Source of the DNA: Fen-1362 sp964597035
GTDB lineage: Bacteria > Planctomycetota > Phycisphaerae > Sedimentisphaerales > Anaerobacaceae
Direction: 5' to 3'
Assembly (NCBI GenBank): GCA_964597035.1
Contig: CAZQWM010000019.1
Coordinates: 1-37,331, forward strand
Length of the DNA: 37,331 nt
In this document: positions 8,368-16,226 of the stretch, piece after piece
Numbering within the stretch: the first letter of the stretch is position 1
How the letters are laid out: each line of letters opens with the position of its first letter
Position numbers and translations under genes: made by a program
Notes under the pieces: model-generated
What the model saw: the letters and a program-made list of their open reading frames with translations, nothing else
The model's database searches: none
Told to the model about the DNA's origin: nothing

Positions 8368-9693
8368 CTATCCGGCTTTGCCGGCCGATTCATTCGCTTT
8401 GAGCTTCTCTCGAATCTCCCTGTTTATCCTTACGCTGCACCATTGCCTGCCGCACATCGTGCAGTAATCCGCCGGCACCGGTTTGTTGTCTCCAATCTCC
8501 GCACACGCCTCAATGTGCATCCTCTCCGCTGTAGCGGGGTCGAGCGACCGCGCAATGTGTGAATCCCAGTCAAGTTTTGCTCTCGCGATGCTCAATCCCC
8601 TGTCGGATTCAGCGGCCCCAGCCAGGCCGCGGGCCACGTCGCCGGCGTGTGCCGCAATCTTCGCCGCAATCACTCCCGCACGCACGTCATCGGTATTCGG
8701 CAGTCCCAGATGTTCCCTCGGCGTCACGTAGCACAAAAATGATGCACCGTAATATGCCGCCGCCGTCCCGCCTATCGCCGACGTTATATGGTCATACCCT
8801 GGGGCAATATCCGTAACCACCGGCCCCAGAACGTAAAACGGTGCTCCCCGGCAAATCTCCTGCTGGGCCTCCATATTATATTGTATCTGGTCAAACGGCA
8901 CATGCCCCGGCCCCTCGACCATAACCTGGCATCCCGCCTCCTGTGCCCGCTGCGTCAGTTCACCCAGGGTCCGCAGCTCCGCCATCTGCGCCTCATCCGT
9001 CGCGTCGGCAAGACACCCGGGCCTCAGCCCGTCACCAAGCGAAAAACAAACGTCGTATTCCCGCATCAAGCCACACAGCTCGTCGAACATCTCGTACAGC
9101 GGGTTCTGCCTCTTGTGATATATCATCCACTCAGCCAGCAGCGCACCGCCCCGGCTGACAATCCCCGCCACCCGCTTGCCGGTCAACGACAAATACTCTC
9201 TAAGCACCCCCGCGTGTATCGTAAAAAAGTCGACCCCCTGCTCTGCCTGCTTTTTAATCACATCGAAGATTATCTTTTCATCGATCTCTTCCACCTTCCT
9301 GCCCGAAACCATCTGGTAAATCGGAACCGTCCCAAACGGCACCGGGCACTCGCTCAGCAGGATTTGTCTTATCGCGTCCAAATCTCCGCCCGTGCTCAAA
9401 TCCATAATCGCGTCGGCGCCGGCCGACAGCGCGACCTTCATCTTCTCAACCTCCTGCTCCGCCGAGCTGCGAACGCTGCTTACCCCGATATTGGCATTGA
9501 CTTTCGTCCGAAGCACCCGCCCAATACCCACCGGCTTCAAATTTCTGTTAAGATGAATCTTGTTGGCGGGTATCACCACTCTGCCCGCCGCAACCTCAGC
9601 CCGCAAAACTTCCGCATCGACACCCTCTGCCTGCGCGACAAATCCCACTTCCTCGCTTATCTCACCTCTTCTGGATGTTTCCAGTTGTGTCAT
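8368..9693 (-). CDS. thiC: Phosphomethylpyrimidine synthase ThiC
   Basis: Radical-SAM enzyme that converts aminoimidazole ribotide to HMP phosphate, the pyrimidine part of thiamine. The 441-residue protein contains core ThiC motifs: KVNANIGVSS, MDLSTGGD, VPFGTVPIYQ, FFTIHAGV, VSRGGALLAEWM, SLGDGLRPG, MVEGPGHVP, DIAPGYDHITSAIGG and CYVTPREHLGLP. The C-terminal 4Fe-4S site is CTMCGRQWC (Cys411, Cys414, Cys419), the CX2CX4C form special to ThiC. The length matches the short bacterial form, lacking the long N-terminal extension. The ATG at 9693 lies behind GTGAGGT. Expression is controlled by the TPP riboswitch and terminator just upstream. Confidence 0.97.
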   Translation of the reverse strand: MTQLETSRRGEISEEVGFVAQAEGVDAEVLRAEVAAGRVVIPANKIHLNRNLKPVGIGRVLRTKVNANIGVSSVRSSAEQEVEKMKVALSAGADAIMDLSTGGDLDAIRQILLSECPVPFGTVPIYQMVSGRKVEEIDEKIIFDVIKKQAEQGVDFFTIHAGVLREYLSLTGKRVAGIVSRGGALLAEWMIYHKRQNPLYEMFDELCGLMREYDVCFSLGDGLRPGCLADATDEAQMAELRTLGELTQRAQEAGCQVMVEGPGHVPFDQIQYNMEAQQEICRGAPFYVLGPVVTDIAPGYDHITSAIGGTAAAYYGASFLCYVTPREHLGLPNTDDVRAGVIAAKIAAHAGDVARGLAGAAESDRGLSIARAKLDWDSHIARSLDPATAERMHIEACAEIGDNKPVPADYCTMCGRQWCSVRINREIREKLKANESAGKAG

Positions 9694-9727
9694 TTATCTA
9701 TACCTCACAATTTATCGTTTACCGCCC

Positions 9728-9762
9728 AAAAACAAAAATCGCTTCCGCAGGGAAGCGATTTC
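9728..9762 (-). terminator. Intrinsic terminator of the thiC leader
   Basis: On the minus strand an inverted repeat AAATCGCTTCC-CTGC-GGAAGCGATTT (9737-9762) is followed by a T-rich run (TTGTTTTT). It sits between the TPP riboswitch and the thiC ribosome site, so ligand binding probably controls premature termination. Confidence 0.85.
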
Positions 9763-9796
9763 TTATCAAACTGCCGCAATTGGTTTCGCCCAATCA

Positions 9797-9921
9797 CTTC
9801 CCTACGCAGGCATCACCTTTTAATTTCGGCTATCCTGATCAGGTTCAAAGGGTCTTTTCTCAGGTCCGCTCACACTGTCTTGCTGTCGCAGGACAGCAGC
9901 GGAGGCGAACCACCCCTAGTG
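9797..9921 (-). promoter_or_regulatory. TPP (thi-box) riboswitch controlling thiC
   Basis: The minus strand carries the conserved TPP aptamer elements in order: AGGGGTG at the 5' end, CTGAGA, then ACCCTTTGAACCTGATC, then GGATA with a short variable arm, and TGATGCCTGCGTAGGGAAG closing the structure. The P3 region holds an extra hairpin (CTGCTGTCCTGCGACAGCAAG). Family knowledge: the aptamer binds thiamine pyrophosphate. The adjacent terminator makes transcription attenuation the likely mechanism. Confidence 0.95.
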
Positions 9922-9930
9922 AACTTTTAC

Positions 9931-9958
9931 ATTATAACCTTCTGCCGTGCTGTGTCAA
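9931..9958 (-). promoter_or_regulatory. Consensus sigma-70-type promoter of thiC
   Basis: On the minus strand TTGACA (complement of 9953-9958), a 16-base spacer and TATAAT (complement of 9931-9936), both perfect hexamers. Transcription would begin just upstream of the riboswitch. Confidence 0.85.
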
Positions 9959-9993
9959 ACGCTTACCGGCTTCCACCCGCATCGACAGAACGC

Positions 9994-10371
9994 TTAGTAC
10001 CATACTGTGACTATGATGTTCGGCTCAATCTTCTTGCCCACTACATCGCCGGTCACGGTATTCGTCTGTTTCACGTTAACGCCAGGATTGTCTCGCAGCC
10101 AGGCGCATATCTGCCCATCCAAAAACTCAATCGCTCCGCCGTGCAGCTTCGTATAGAAAGTCTTGACCCCTGTAATCCGGTCGGGCCAGCTAACCTTCTT
10201 GCCCGTATCCTCCTGCACTGCTTCTGACGGCGCCTCCTGCGATTCAATCCCGCTCGACGATGCTCCTCCGCCAAGATCCAATGGCGAATGGGACACCCCC
10301 ATCCCGTCGTCAAAAGGAATCGGCTTATCCACATCCTGCTCTCCACGCTGCTTAGCTTTTAAATCGTCCAT
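9994..10371 (-). CDS. Small conserved-looking protein of unknown function
   Basis: A 125-residue protein starting at an ATG with GGAGGG about 7 bases upstream. The first half (residues 1-60) is polar, acidic and rich in Gly/Ser, probably disordered. The second half looks like a compact alpha/beta domain: VKTFYTKLHGGAIEFLDGQI, CAWLRDNPGVNVKQTNTVTG, VGKKIEPNIIVTVWY. There is no signal peptide or membrane segment. The folded half ends in a beta-rich tail, which may suggest a small nucleotide- or protein-binding module, but no family was recognised. It has its own promoter candidate and is divergent from rimO. Confidence 0.7.
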   Translation of the reverse strand: MDDLKAKQRGEQDVDKPIPFDDGMGVSHSPLDLGGGASSSGIESQEAPSEAVQEDTGKKVSWPDRITGVKTFYTKLHGGAIEFLDGQICAWLRDNPGVNVKQTNTVTGDVVGKKIEPNIIVTVWY

Positions 10372-10434
10372 AAACTACCCTCCGTTCAATCACGGAAATC
10401 TACCTGTTTTCTAAATAGCATCAACACTTCCTTA

Positions 10435-10462
10435 AGTATAGAAACTTGACTGGTGTCGTCAA
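10435..10462 (-). promoter_or_regulatory. Promoter candidate for the 125-residue protein
   Basis: On the minus strand TTGACG (complement of 10457-10462), a 16-base spacer and TATACT (complement of 10435-10440), about 60 bases before the start codon. Confidence 0.5.
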
Positions 10463-10535
10463 ACTTTTTGTCGAAAAATCACTCCTGCTCAAAACATTAG
10501 ACCTGCCCCGGTTTTTCTGATACCCTCATCCGCCG

Positions 10536-11882
10536 ATGACCGCCAAAACAAGGACAAAACCGCTGACAGTCGGATTTGTCGCGCTCGGCTGCCCGAAAAA
10601 CATCGTCGACAGCGAGCGTATGCTCGCGCTAATCGCTCAGGCGGGATTCGTCATCACAACCGACCCTGACAACGCAGATATTGTTGTAATCAACACCTGC
10701 GGCTTCATCGCCCCTGCCCAGGCCGAGGCGATGGAGGTAATCCGGCACGCCATCTCGCAAAAAACAAAAGCGAAGATTAAAAAGATAATAGTCGCCGGCT
10801 GCCTCCCTCAACGCCTCGGCGCAAAACTCCTCAAACTGCAAGGCAAAATCGACGCTCTCGTTGGACTCGAATACCGGGATAACATTGCGCAAATCATCGA
10901 GACAACTTGGTCCGCGGACGCACCCTTAAAATTCGTCGGCCCCGCCCCGCGTATAGTTTATGACGACCGTACCCGCCTTCGAATCACACCCACCCACTGG
11001 ACCTATCTTCGAATTAACGAAGGGTGCAATCGAAAATGCTCCTTCTGCACAATCCCCGCCATCAGGGGCAAAACCCGCAGCAAATCACCCCGCCTCATCC
11101 TCGCCGAGGCCAAAGAGCTAATCGCCTCCGGCGCTGTCGAGCTGAACATAATAGGCCAGGACATAACCAGCTACGGTCGTGACCTTGGGATAAAAGACGC
11201 ACTCCCCCACCTGCTGCTCAAACTCGCTAAAATCCCCCGGCTAAAGTGGCTCCGACTGCTCTATCTGTTCCCGAGCGGAATCACCGACCGCCTGATTGAA
11301 ACCGTCGCCCGCTGTGAGAAAATCGTCAACTATTTCGACGTCCCTCTCCAGCACGTCAACCCGCAAATCCTCAAATCTATGCGCAGGCCCCACTCAAAAG
11401 ACAGGCTCTACCGCCTCATCGAAAAACTAAGAACGCAAATCCCCGGCTGCATCCTCCGAACAACCTTCATTGTCGGCTTCCCCGCAGAAACAGACGCCCG
11501 CTTCGATGAGCTGCTCGATTTCGTCAAATGGGCGAAATTCGACCACCTCGGCTGCTTCACGTTCTACCCCGAACAGGGAACTCCCGCCGCCAACCTGCCA
11601 CGCCAAATCCCCGACCACATAAAAACCCAGCGCCTCAAACGCCTTATGCTGACCCAGCAAAAAATCGCCTTCGAGAAAAATAAAGCTAAAATCGGCACCC
11701 ACCTTACCTGTTTAATCGACAGTATTGGCAAAAGCCGCACCGCCACCGGACGCTTCTTCGGCCAGGCGCCAGAAATCGATTCGCTCTGCATAATCAAAAA
11801 CTGCTCCGCTGCCCCCGGCAAATTCATCAAAACAAAAGTAGTTGCCACTAAGGACTATGACCTTGTTTGCAAAAAATTTTAG
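10536..11882 (+). CDS. rimO: Ribosomal protein uS12 methylthiotransferase RimO
   Basis: Radical-SAM enzyme that adds a methylthio group to an aspartate of ribosomal protein S12. The 448-residue protein has an N-terminal UPF0004 domain with the three cluster cysteines Cys19 (ALGCPKN), Cys55 (INTCGF) and Cys89 (AGCLPQR). The radical-SAM motif CNRKCSFC follows (Cys164, Cys168, Cys171) with IRGKTRSKS after it. A TRAM-like C-terminal domain closes the protein (THLTCLIDS, ATGRFFGQAPEIDS). LGCPKNIVDSE and GQDITSYGRDLG favour RimO over MiaB. No ribosome site is seen before the ATG. pgsA follows on the same strand after 36 bases. Confidence 0.93.
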   Translation: MTAKTRTKPLTVGFVALGCPKNIVDSERMLALIAQAGFVITTDPDNADIVVINTCGFIAPAQAEAMEVIRHAISQKTKAKIKKIIVAGCLPQRLGAKLLKLQGKIDALVGLEYRDNIAQIIETTWSADAPLKFVGPAPRIVYDDRTRLRITPTHWTYLRINEGCNRKCSFCTIPAIRGKTRSKSPRLILAEAKELIASGAVELNIIGQDITSYGRDLGIKDALPHLLLKLAKIPRLKWLRLLYLFPSGITDRLIETVARCEKIVNYFDVPLQHVNPQILKSMRRPHSKDRLYRLIEKLRTQIPGCILRTTFIVGFPAETDARFDELLDFVKWAKFDHLGCFTFYPEQGTPAANLPRQIPDHIKTQRLKRLMLTQQKIAFEKNKAKIGTHLTCLIDSIGKSRTATGRFFGQAPEIDSLCIIKNCSAAPGKFIKTKVVATKDYDLVCKKF

Positions 11883-11918
11883 TCTTGAATTATCAAAACC
11901 ACTGAGTAAACTTCCCCT

Positions 11919-12533
11919 ATGCTAAAACAGGTCCCAAATATATTAACCTTCGGCCGGCTCGCCCTTACCATCCTTGTTCTCGTTATGCTTCTTTACCTGC
12001 CTTACGCAAATAACAGAACTCTGCTTCTCGATACCGCCTTCACCATTTTTGTAATTGCAGGCCTCACCGACATCGCCGACGGCCCCATCGCAAGAAAACT
12101 CAAAGTCGCCAGCAAGTTCGGCCGAATGCTCGACCCCCTCGCAGACAAAGTCCTCGTCTGCGGCGCCTTTGTCTGCTTTGCCATAATCGCCGAACCCGAA
12201 ATGCTCTTCCACTGGTCAAAAACAACCCTCAATATTATCCGCTGGTCCGTCGCCGCCGTCCTCATCGCCAGAGAGGGCTACGTAACAATTCTGCGCCACG
12301 TAATGGAAGCCAGAGGCGTCGACTTCCGCGCCGTCGCTTCCGGAAAAATAAAGATGCTCATCCAGAGCTTCGCCATCGGCACCGTCATTATAAAAGCCGC
12401 CCACGTCCCCACCGCCACCTGGGGACACTACTTCACCGTGATTACCTTCGCCGTTATGCTGATTATTACAGTCATATCCGGCCTGACAGCAACCCGACGC
12501 ATCTCCAAAAAACAAAACCGCCGCGGCATATAA
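11919..12533 (+). CDS. pgsA: CDP-diacylglycerol-glycerol-3-phosphate 3-phosphatidyltransferase (PgsA-like)
   Basis: Membrane enzyme that makes phosphatidylglycerol phosphate from CDP-diacylglycerol. The 204-residue protein carries the complete CDP-alcohol phosphotransferase signature D-x2-DG-x2-AR-x8-G-x3-D-x3-D: Asp51, Asp54, Gly55, Ala58, Arg59, Gly68, Asp72, Asp76. It begins QVPNILTFGRLALTI, the typical PgsA opening. Five or six membrane segments are predicted (about 8-28, 38-55, 85-105, 110-130, 145-165, 170-192). The Lys/Arg-rich tail is usual. Another family member such as a phosphatidylinositol-type synthase is possible. An intrinsic terminator overlaps its stop. Confidence 0.85.
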   Translation: MLKQVPNILTFGRLALTILVLVMLLYLPYANNRTLLLDTAFTIFVIAGLTDIADGPIARKLKVASKFGRMLDPLADKVLVCGAFVCFAIIAEPEMLFHWSKTTLNIIRWSVAAVLIAREGYVTILRHVMEARGVDFRAVASGKIKMLIQSFAIGTVIIKAAHVPTATWGHYFTVITFAVMLIITVISGLTATRRISKKQNRRGI

Positions 12534-12556
12534 ACATCTCCACGGCGGCCTTTTTT
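12518..12556 (+). terminator. Intrinsic terminator after pgsA
   Basis: CCGCCGCGG (12518-12526) pairs with CCACGGCGG (12540-12548), followed by TTTTTT (12551-12556). The left arm overlaps the last pgsA codons. Confidence 0.8.
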
Positions 12557-12586
12557 GAAAAACTGCACACTAAGGCTTACAGTCCC

Positions 12587-12928
12587 TTACGCCTCGTCCT
12601 GCTTTATCTCCTTGCAGGACACAACCTTTATCCACATCTCCTCCTTCTCCATAACTATCCCCTGCACCTCAACCTTCTTGCCCTCCATCTTGCTGCCAAG
12701 CTCCATTCCCTTTTCGTCGAGTATCACGTTGTAAATCTCCTCGTCTTCCGTCATCAGCATCACGGTTGTAATCACGCCCACGGCGTTTTTTTCGACACTG
12801 ACCGTGCCCTGCACTGTCACCGTCTCCGGCTCAGCGGGCGCATTTACGTCTTCGCTCAGTGCTGCCGATACAGCGAATACGCTAACCGCCGCTGCCACTA
12901 ACATTACTCTGAAAATCCCACTCGTCAT
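12587..12928 (-). CDS. Small exported protein, probable OB-fold-like beta domain
   Basis: A 113-residue protein. The ATG at 12928 is chosen for its GGAG about 7 bases upstream; the longer frame to 13021 lacks one. Residues 1-25 form a signal peptide (FRVMLVAAAVSVFAVSAALS). After a short acidic linker (EDVNAPAEPE) there is a beta-rich domain: TVTVQGTVSVEKNAVGVITT, VMLMTEDEEIYNVILDEKG, KKVEVQGIVMEKEEMWIKVV. The repeated V-V-x-G pattern is that of small periplasmic OB-fold proteins. Its role is unknown; binding of a ligand or cation in the periplasm would be a guess. It converges on pgsA across the terminator. Confidence 0.7.
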   Translation of the reverse strand: MTSGIFRVMLVAAAVSVFAVSAALSEDVNAPAEPETVTVQGTVSVEKNAVGVITTVMLMTEDEEIYNVILDEKGMELGSKMEGKKVEVQGIVMEKEEMWIKVVSCKEIKQDEA

Positions 12929-12976
12929 TTTTTTGCTCCTTAAAACCCATATTACTCTTTTATCGTTCCTTACCAA

Positions 12977-13005
12977 AAGATAACACATCTCCTGGCAGGA
13001 TTCAA
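12977..13005 (-). promoter_or_regulatory. Promoter candidate for the small exported protein
   Basis: On the minus strand TTGAAT (complement of 13000-13005), a 17-base spacer and TATCTT (complement of 12977-12982), about 50 bases before the ATG. Confidence 0.5.
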
Positions 13006-13416
13006 ATGTGCTTTCCAACACATAATCTCAGAAGAAACTTGAAAGTCCTGGATATGCCGCTTTGCCGCCGGACATACTGTGTTAAGGCCCGGAATGTGCC
13101 AATGCCTTCGACGGCTATATGGGGCTATAATTTATAATTTCGCACCCATAAAGTCAATACCCATTCGATACAAAATCCCCGCCCCCTTCGGGCCTGAAGT
13201 TTCCAAACTTAACCTGCCCTGCCTCGCACCCTTCCTGTGCCCTCTTAACTGATTTTCAGACAAGCAGTTATATCAGCCAGGACTGAAAACAAACTCACAC
13301 AGTCATTACCTGTTCGCGCCATCTCACAGCATAAATGCGAATCCCCATTGTCCCGCTGTTGTTGCTTGGTCTAAATCCCTGTCGAAAAAAAAATTTGAAT
13401 TTCTTGAAAATTATAG
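13006..13416. other. Gene-free stretch between two divergent genes
   Basis: About 410 bases without a convincing coding frame. An AT-rich patch lies near 13128-13145. The region ends in an A/T-rich block (13385-13414) that leads into the padR promoter and could serve as an UP element. No RNA gene was recognised. Confidence 0.5.
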
Positions 13417-13461
13417 TTGACATTGCATAGTATGCACTACATAATAGGTATTGCATAGTGC
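13417..13461 (+). promoter_or_regulatory. padR promoter with embedded palindromic operator
   Basis: TTGACA (13417-13422), a 17-base spacer and CATAAT (13440-13445). The spacer holds a perfect 13-base palindrome TGCATA-G-TATGCA (13424-13436). A partial second copy, ATTGCATAGTGC, follows at 13450-13461 around the expected transcription start. PadR-type repressors commonly bind such dyads and repress their own gene, so autoregulation is inferred. Confidence 0.7.
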
Positions 13462-13498
13462 TTGTGTATTACGTAACTCAAAACCAATGGAGACGCTT

Positions 13499-13840
13499 AT
13501 GAAATTCGAAACCCAGTTACTAAAAGGCATAGCCCCGACGGTGGTCCTGCAAATCCTGTCCCGCGGCGAGATGTATGGCTACGAGTTGTCCGAGGCAATC
13601 GAGCAGCGAAGCCAAAACATATTCTCTCTGGGCAAAGGAACCCTCTATCCACTGCTCTACAACCTCGAAGCAAAACGACTCGTGCGGGCAAGGTATGAGA
13701 AAACAAAAACAGGCCGAAAAAGACGTTATTACTCAATCACAAGCAAAGGAAAAGAGTTCCTCGACAGACAGACGCAACAGCTGCAAAAGCTGCAAACCGG
13801 ACTTGGCTTTGTGTTCGGCGGTGCCTTAAAGCCAACCTGA
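13499..13840 (+). CDS. PadR family transcriptional regulator
   Basis: A 113-residue winged-helix protein that starts FETQLLKGIAPTVVLQIL. It contains the PadR core SRGEMYGYELSEAIEQRS, the recognition part FSLGKGTLYPLLYNLEAKRL, and the beta wing KTKTGRKRRYYSITSKG, followed by a short dimerisation helix (EFLDRQTQQLQKLQTGL). The ATG at 13499 is preferred because GGAG lies 6 bases before it; an ATG four codons upstream is possible. It lies 43 bases before a HAAS-like membrane protein gene. This is the common PadR/HAAS (DUF1700) operon arrangement, in which the regulator controls itself and the membrane partner. Confidence 0.93.
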   Translation: MKFETQLLKGIAPTVVLQILSRGEMYGYELSEAIEQRSQNIFSLGKGTLYPLLYNLEAKRLVRARYEKTKTGRKRRYYSITSKGKEFLDRQTQQLQKLQTGLGFVFGGALKPT

Positions 13841-13883
13841 CAAATCCGCCATAAGAAGGACGCTATTTTCGAGAGGTGGTCTT

Positions 13884-15746
13884 ATGAAACGACACACACT
13901 CGTTTTCAGCATAGTCATCAGCGCCGTTGTCGGCCTTGCAGCAGTATTTCTTGTTACATTAATCTGCACACCCTCCTTACGCAATGTGCCGCTCTGGCTG
14001 CTCGCCTTGACGGGAATAATCGCTGGTCTCTGTATGGGCGGCACATTCGTCATTTTTCGACATACCCAGCGTGACATCGAGTATGACCTTGAGAACCTGC
14101 CTCTATCCGCCGCCGAATATATAAAAAGCGTCATAAAATATATGCGTTACCGAAGAATTGCCCGGCAGCAGGTGGCCGATGAACTGACCGACCACTTCGA
14201 GCAACACCTAAAAGACTGCAAAACCATCGAAGAAAAAGACAAAATCGCCCGTCGGCTTATCACCGAATTCGGCGATGCAAAACTTCTCGCAATCCTTATG
14301 CGACGCGCAAAAAAACGATGCCGGCCTCTCTGGCGAACCATAGCCGCAAGAACATTACAGACAACCGCCCTGCTGCTGATATGCCTTGTTATTTACGTTG
14401 TATGGTTTCTTAGCGGCAAACCCGTCGTCACAACCGACTACATCGCCCAGATAAATCAAATCACCCGTCCCTGCGCCGACGACTCCATTAATGCCGCCCC
14501 GCTCTACAACAAAGCATTTGACTCATTCGTGGATGTCAAAAAAGCCAGTGAATTACTTCGGATTCATGCCAGAGATGCAAATGACAAACAAAAAGAGTTC
14601 ATCAGGCACTGGCTTGCCAGAAACCAAGCGCCTCTGGCACTCGTCACTAAGGGCTCCCAGCTACCCTATTTTTGGAAACACTATCGCGCCGAAGACCCGA
14701 ATGAGGGAACACTTAGCATAATGCTCCCCAACCTTGCCCTTTCCCGCTGTATCTGTTATGCCCTTTGCTGGCGGGCCTGGTTAAGCGCCGAAGAAGGCGA
14801 CATCAACTCAGCCCTTTGCGATATCGAAACCTGTTATCGCTTTGGCAGACACAATAAGGGCGAAAAAAGCATCGTAGGACAACTCATAGGTATGGCTATC
14901 GAAAGACGTGCCCTGAGCATAATACGTTTCCTGTTTGATAGTTACAAAATAAGCTCTGAAAACCTTGTGAATTTTCAGAAGCACCTCCGGCTGCTAATCG
15001 ACACCGAAGACTTCAGAATGCATTTCGGGTTTGAGAAACTTTTTTTGTACGATGAAGTTCAGAGATGTTTTACCGGCGGCCGCTTCGGCCCTTCACACCT
15101 CTACCCACGACGCCTTATAGAATTGGAAAGCTTAATACAAGGTTCAAACAATTTACTATCGGGAGATAACTGGTTGATTGAGATGCTTGCTCGCTCTATC
15201 GCTTATTCAACAGACCGCTGGCTTTTATTGCAAATCTTCTTCACGCAACCCGACGAAACTGAAACGATTGCGACGGCGAATAACTTCTACAAATATATGG
15301 ATGAAATCGCGGTTAAAACACCTGTCCAGCTCCACGCTGAAGGAATCGACCCCGATGATGAATATAACCGCATCGCAAAGAAAAATCTCATCCTGCGTAT
15401 CTTTACAGCCGGATTTGGGAATTTTCACAGATACACATGGCGAAACAAAATAGACGCCGAATGCACACTCGTCATAATCGCGCTTATCAGATACAGGCAG
15501 GATACAGGCAGCTACCCCGATACTCTCGACGATATTGTCAAGAACGGCTATCTCGAAAAGATACCCATCGACCCATTCAGCGGCGCCCCAATTGCCTACC
15601 GAAAAACGAATGACGATTTTCTCTTATACAGCTTTGGCGAAGATTTAGACGATGACGGCGGCCAGCCCGCGACAGACAAACAAGGCAACCCAAAAAACTG
15701 GGGCCACGAAGGAGACTGGCTATTCTGGCCCGTAGAGAAAATTTGA
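13884..15746 (+). CDS. HAAS-like membrane protein with pseudopilin-G-like C-terminal part
   Basis: A 620-residue protein behind AGGTGG. Two membrane segments open it (about 7-30 and 36-58). A soluble helical stretch follows at about 75-150 (LSAAEYIKSVIKYMRYRRIA, QQVADELTDHFEQHLKDC, ITEFGDAKLLAILM), which matches the HAAS/DUF1700 pattern found next to PadR genes. A third membrane segment lies at about 158-178. The large remainder is extracytoplasmic and mostly helical. Its end, TGSYPDTLDDIVKNGYLEKI followed by PIDPFSGAPIAYR and LYSFGEDLDDDGG, strongly resembles the C-terminal part of type II secretion major pseudopilins. The function is unknown; a PadR-controlled envelope sensor is an inference. 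Confidence 0.7.
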   Translation: MKRHTLVFSIVISAVVGLAAVFLVTLICTPSLRNVPLWLLALTGIIAGLCMGGTFVIFRHTQRDIEYDLENLPLSAAEYIKSVIKYMRYRRIARQQVADELTDHFEQHLKDCKTIEEKDKIARRLITEFGDAKLLAILMRRAKKRCRPLWRTIAARTLQTTALLLICLVIYVVWFLSGKPVVTTDYIAQINQITRPCADDSINAAPLYNKAFDSFVDVKKASELLRIHARDANDKQKEFIRHWLARNQAPLALVTKGSQLPYFWKHYRAEDPNEGTLSIMLPNLALSRCICYALCWRAWLSAEEGDINSALCDIETCYRFGRHNKGEKSIVGQLIGMAIERRALSIIRFLFDSYKISSENLVNFQKHLRLLIDTEDFRMHFGFEKLFLYDEVQRCFTGGRFGPSHLYPRRLIELESLIQGSNNLLSGDNWLIEMLARSIAYSTDRWLLLQIFFTQPDETETIATANNFYKYMDEIAVKTPVQLHAEGIDPDDEYNRIAKKNLILRIFTAGFGNFHRYTWRNKIDAECTLVIIALIRYRQDTGSYPDTLDDIVKNGYLEKIPIDPFSGAPIAYRKTNDDFLLYSFGEDLDDDGGQPATDKQGNPKNWGHEGDWLFWPVEKI

Positions 15747-15774
15747 TGGATAACTGACTTGAGTTGAAATCCTT

Positions 15775-15969
15775 TTAGCGTGGAGTGTAGGGACGAGGAA
15801 TAACTACTCGCTGGGCCTTTCGCATCCGTCTGCGGTTACGCTCCGAGGGCTTCTCGTAATAAGCAGTTCGCTTCATATCCCGTATCAGGCCCTCTTTCTC
15901 GCACAGTTTTTTGAACCGCCGCATCATCTGCTGGACCGATTCACCCGTTCTCGCCTTCACTTTCAGCAT
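15775..15969 (-). CDS. rpsU: Small ribosomal subunit protein bS21
   Basis: A 64-residue basic protein of the 30S platform. It shows the bS21 pattern KVKARTGESVQQMMRRFKKL, CEKEGLIRDMKRTAYYEKPS, and an RRMRKAQR tail that ends in a proline-containing extension (IPRPYTPR). The length fits the family. GGGGTG lies about 8 bases before the ATG. It lies divergent to hflX and converges on the HAAS-like gene. Confidence 0.95.
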   Translation of the reverse strand: MLKVKARTGESVQQMMRRFKKLCEKEGLIRDMKRTAYYEKPSERNRRRMRKAQRVVIPRPYTPR

Positions 15970-16049
15970 AAAAAAACACCCCTTACGCCAACCCTGTTTT
16001 TAAGGCTAACTAAAAACACTTGTTTATCACGCCACGCTATTTTCACAAT

Positions 16050-16077
16050 ATATTAGCCGTTCCCCGTCTCATTGCAA
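16050..16077 (-). promoter_or_regulatory. Promoter candidate for rpsU
   Basis: On the minus strand TTGCAA (complement of 16072-16077), a 16-base spacer and TAATAT (complement of 16050-16055), about 80 bases before the start codon. Confidence 0.45.
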
Positions 16078-16168
16078 GACAAAATCCCGTAAAAAATCCC
16101 TGCTTATGACCGTTTCCGCACTGAAAAAACCGACTTTTGCGCCCATAGCAGGTGAACTTGTGACCTGA

Positions 16169-16197
16169 TTGAATAGTATGCTCGAATATGCTAAGAT
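16169..16197 (+). promoter_or_regulatory. Promoter candidate for hflX
   Basis: TTGAAT (16169-16174), a 17-base spacer and TAAGAT (16192-16197), 30 bases before the start codon. Confidence 0.55.
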
Positions 16198-16226
16198 ACC
16201 TGAGTCGTTTTGGAGGTGCGTTTTAG

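Noticed and set aside
8788..10227. A 479-codon plus-strand frame opposite thiC and its leader
   Set aside because: It runs across the thiC coding strand, the riboswitch and the terminator in the wrong orientation and has no recognisable motif.
12929..13021. Longer start for the small exported protein at 13021
   Set aside because: The ATG at 12928 has a clear GGAG and directly begins a signal peptide; the extension covers the promoter candidate.
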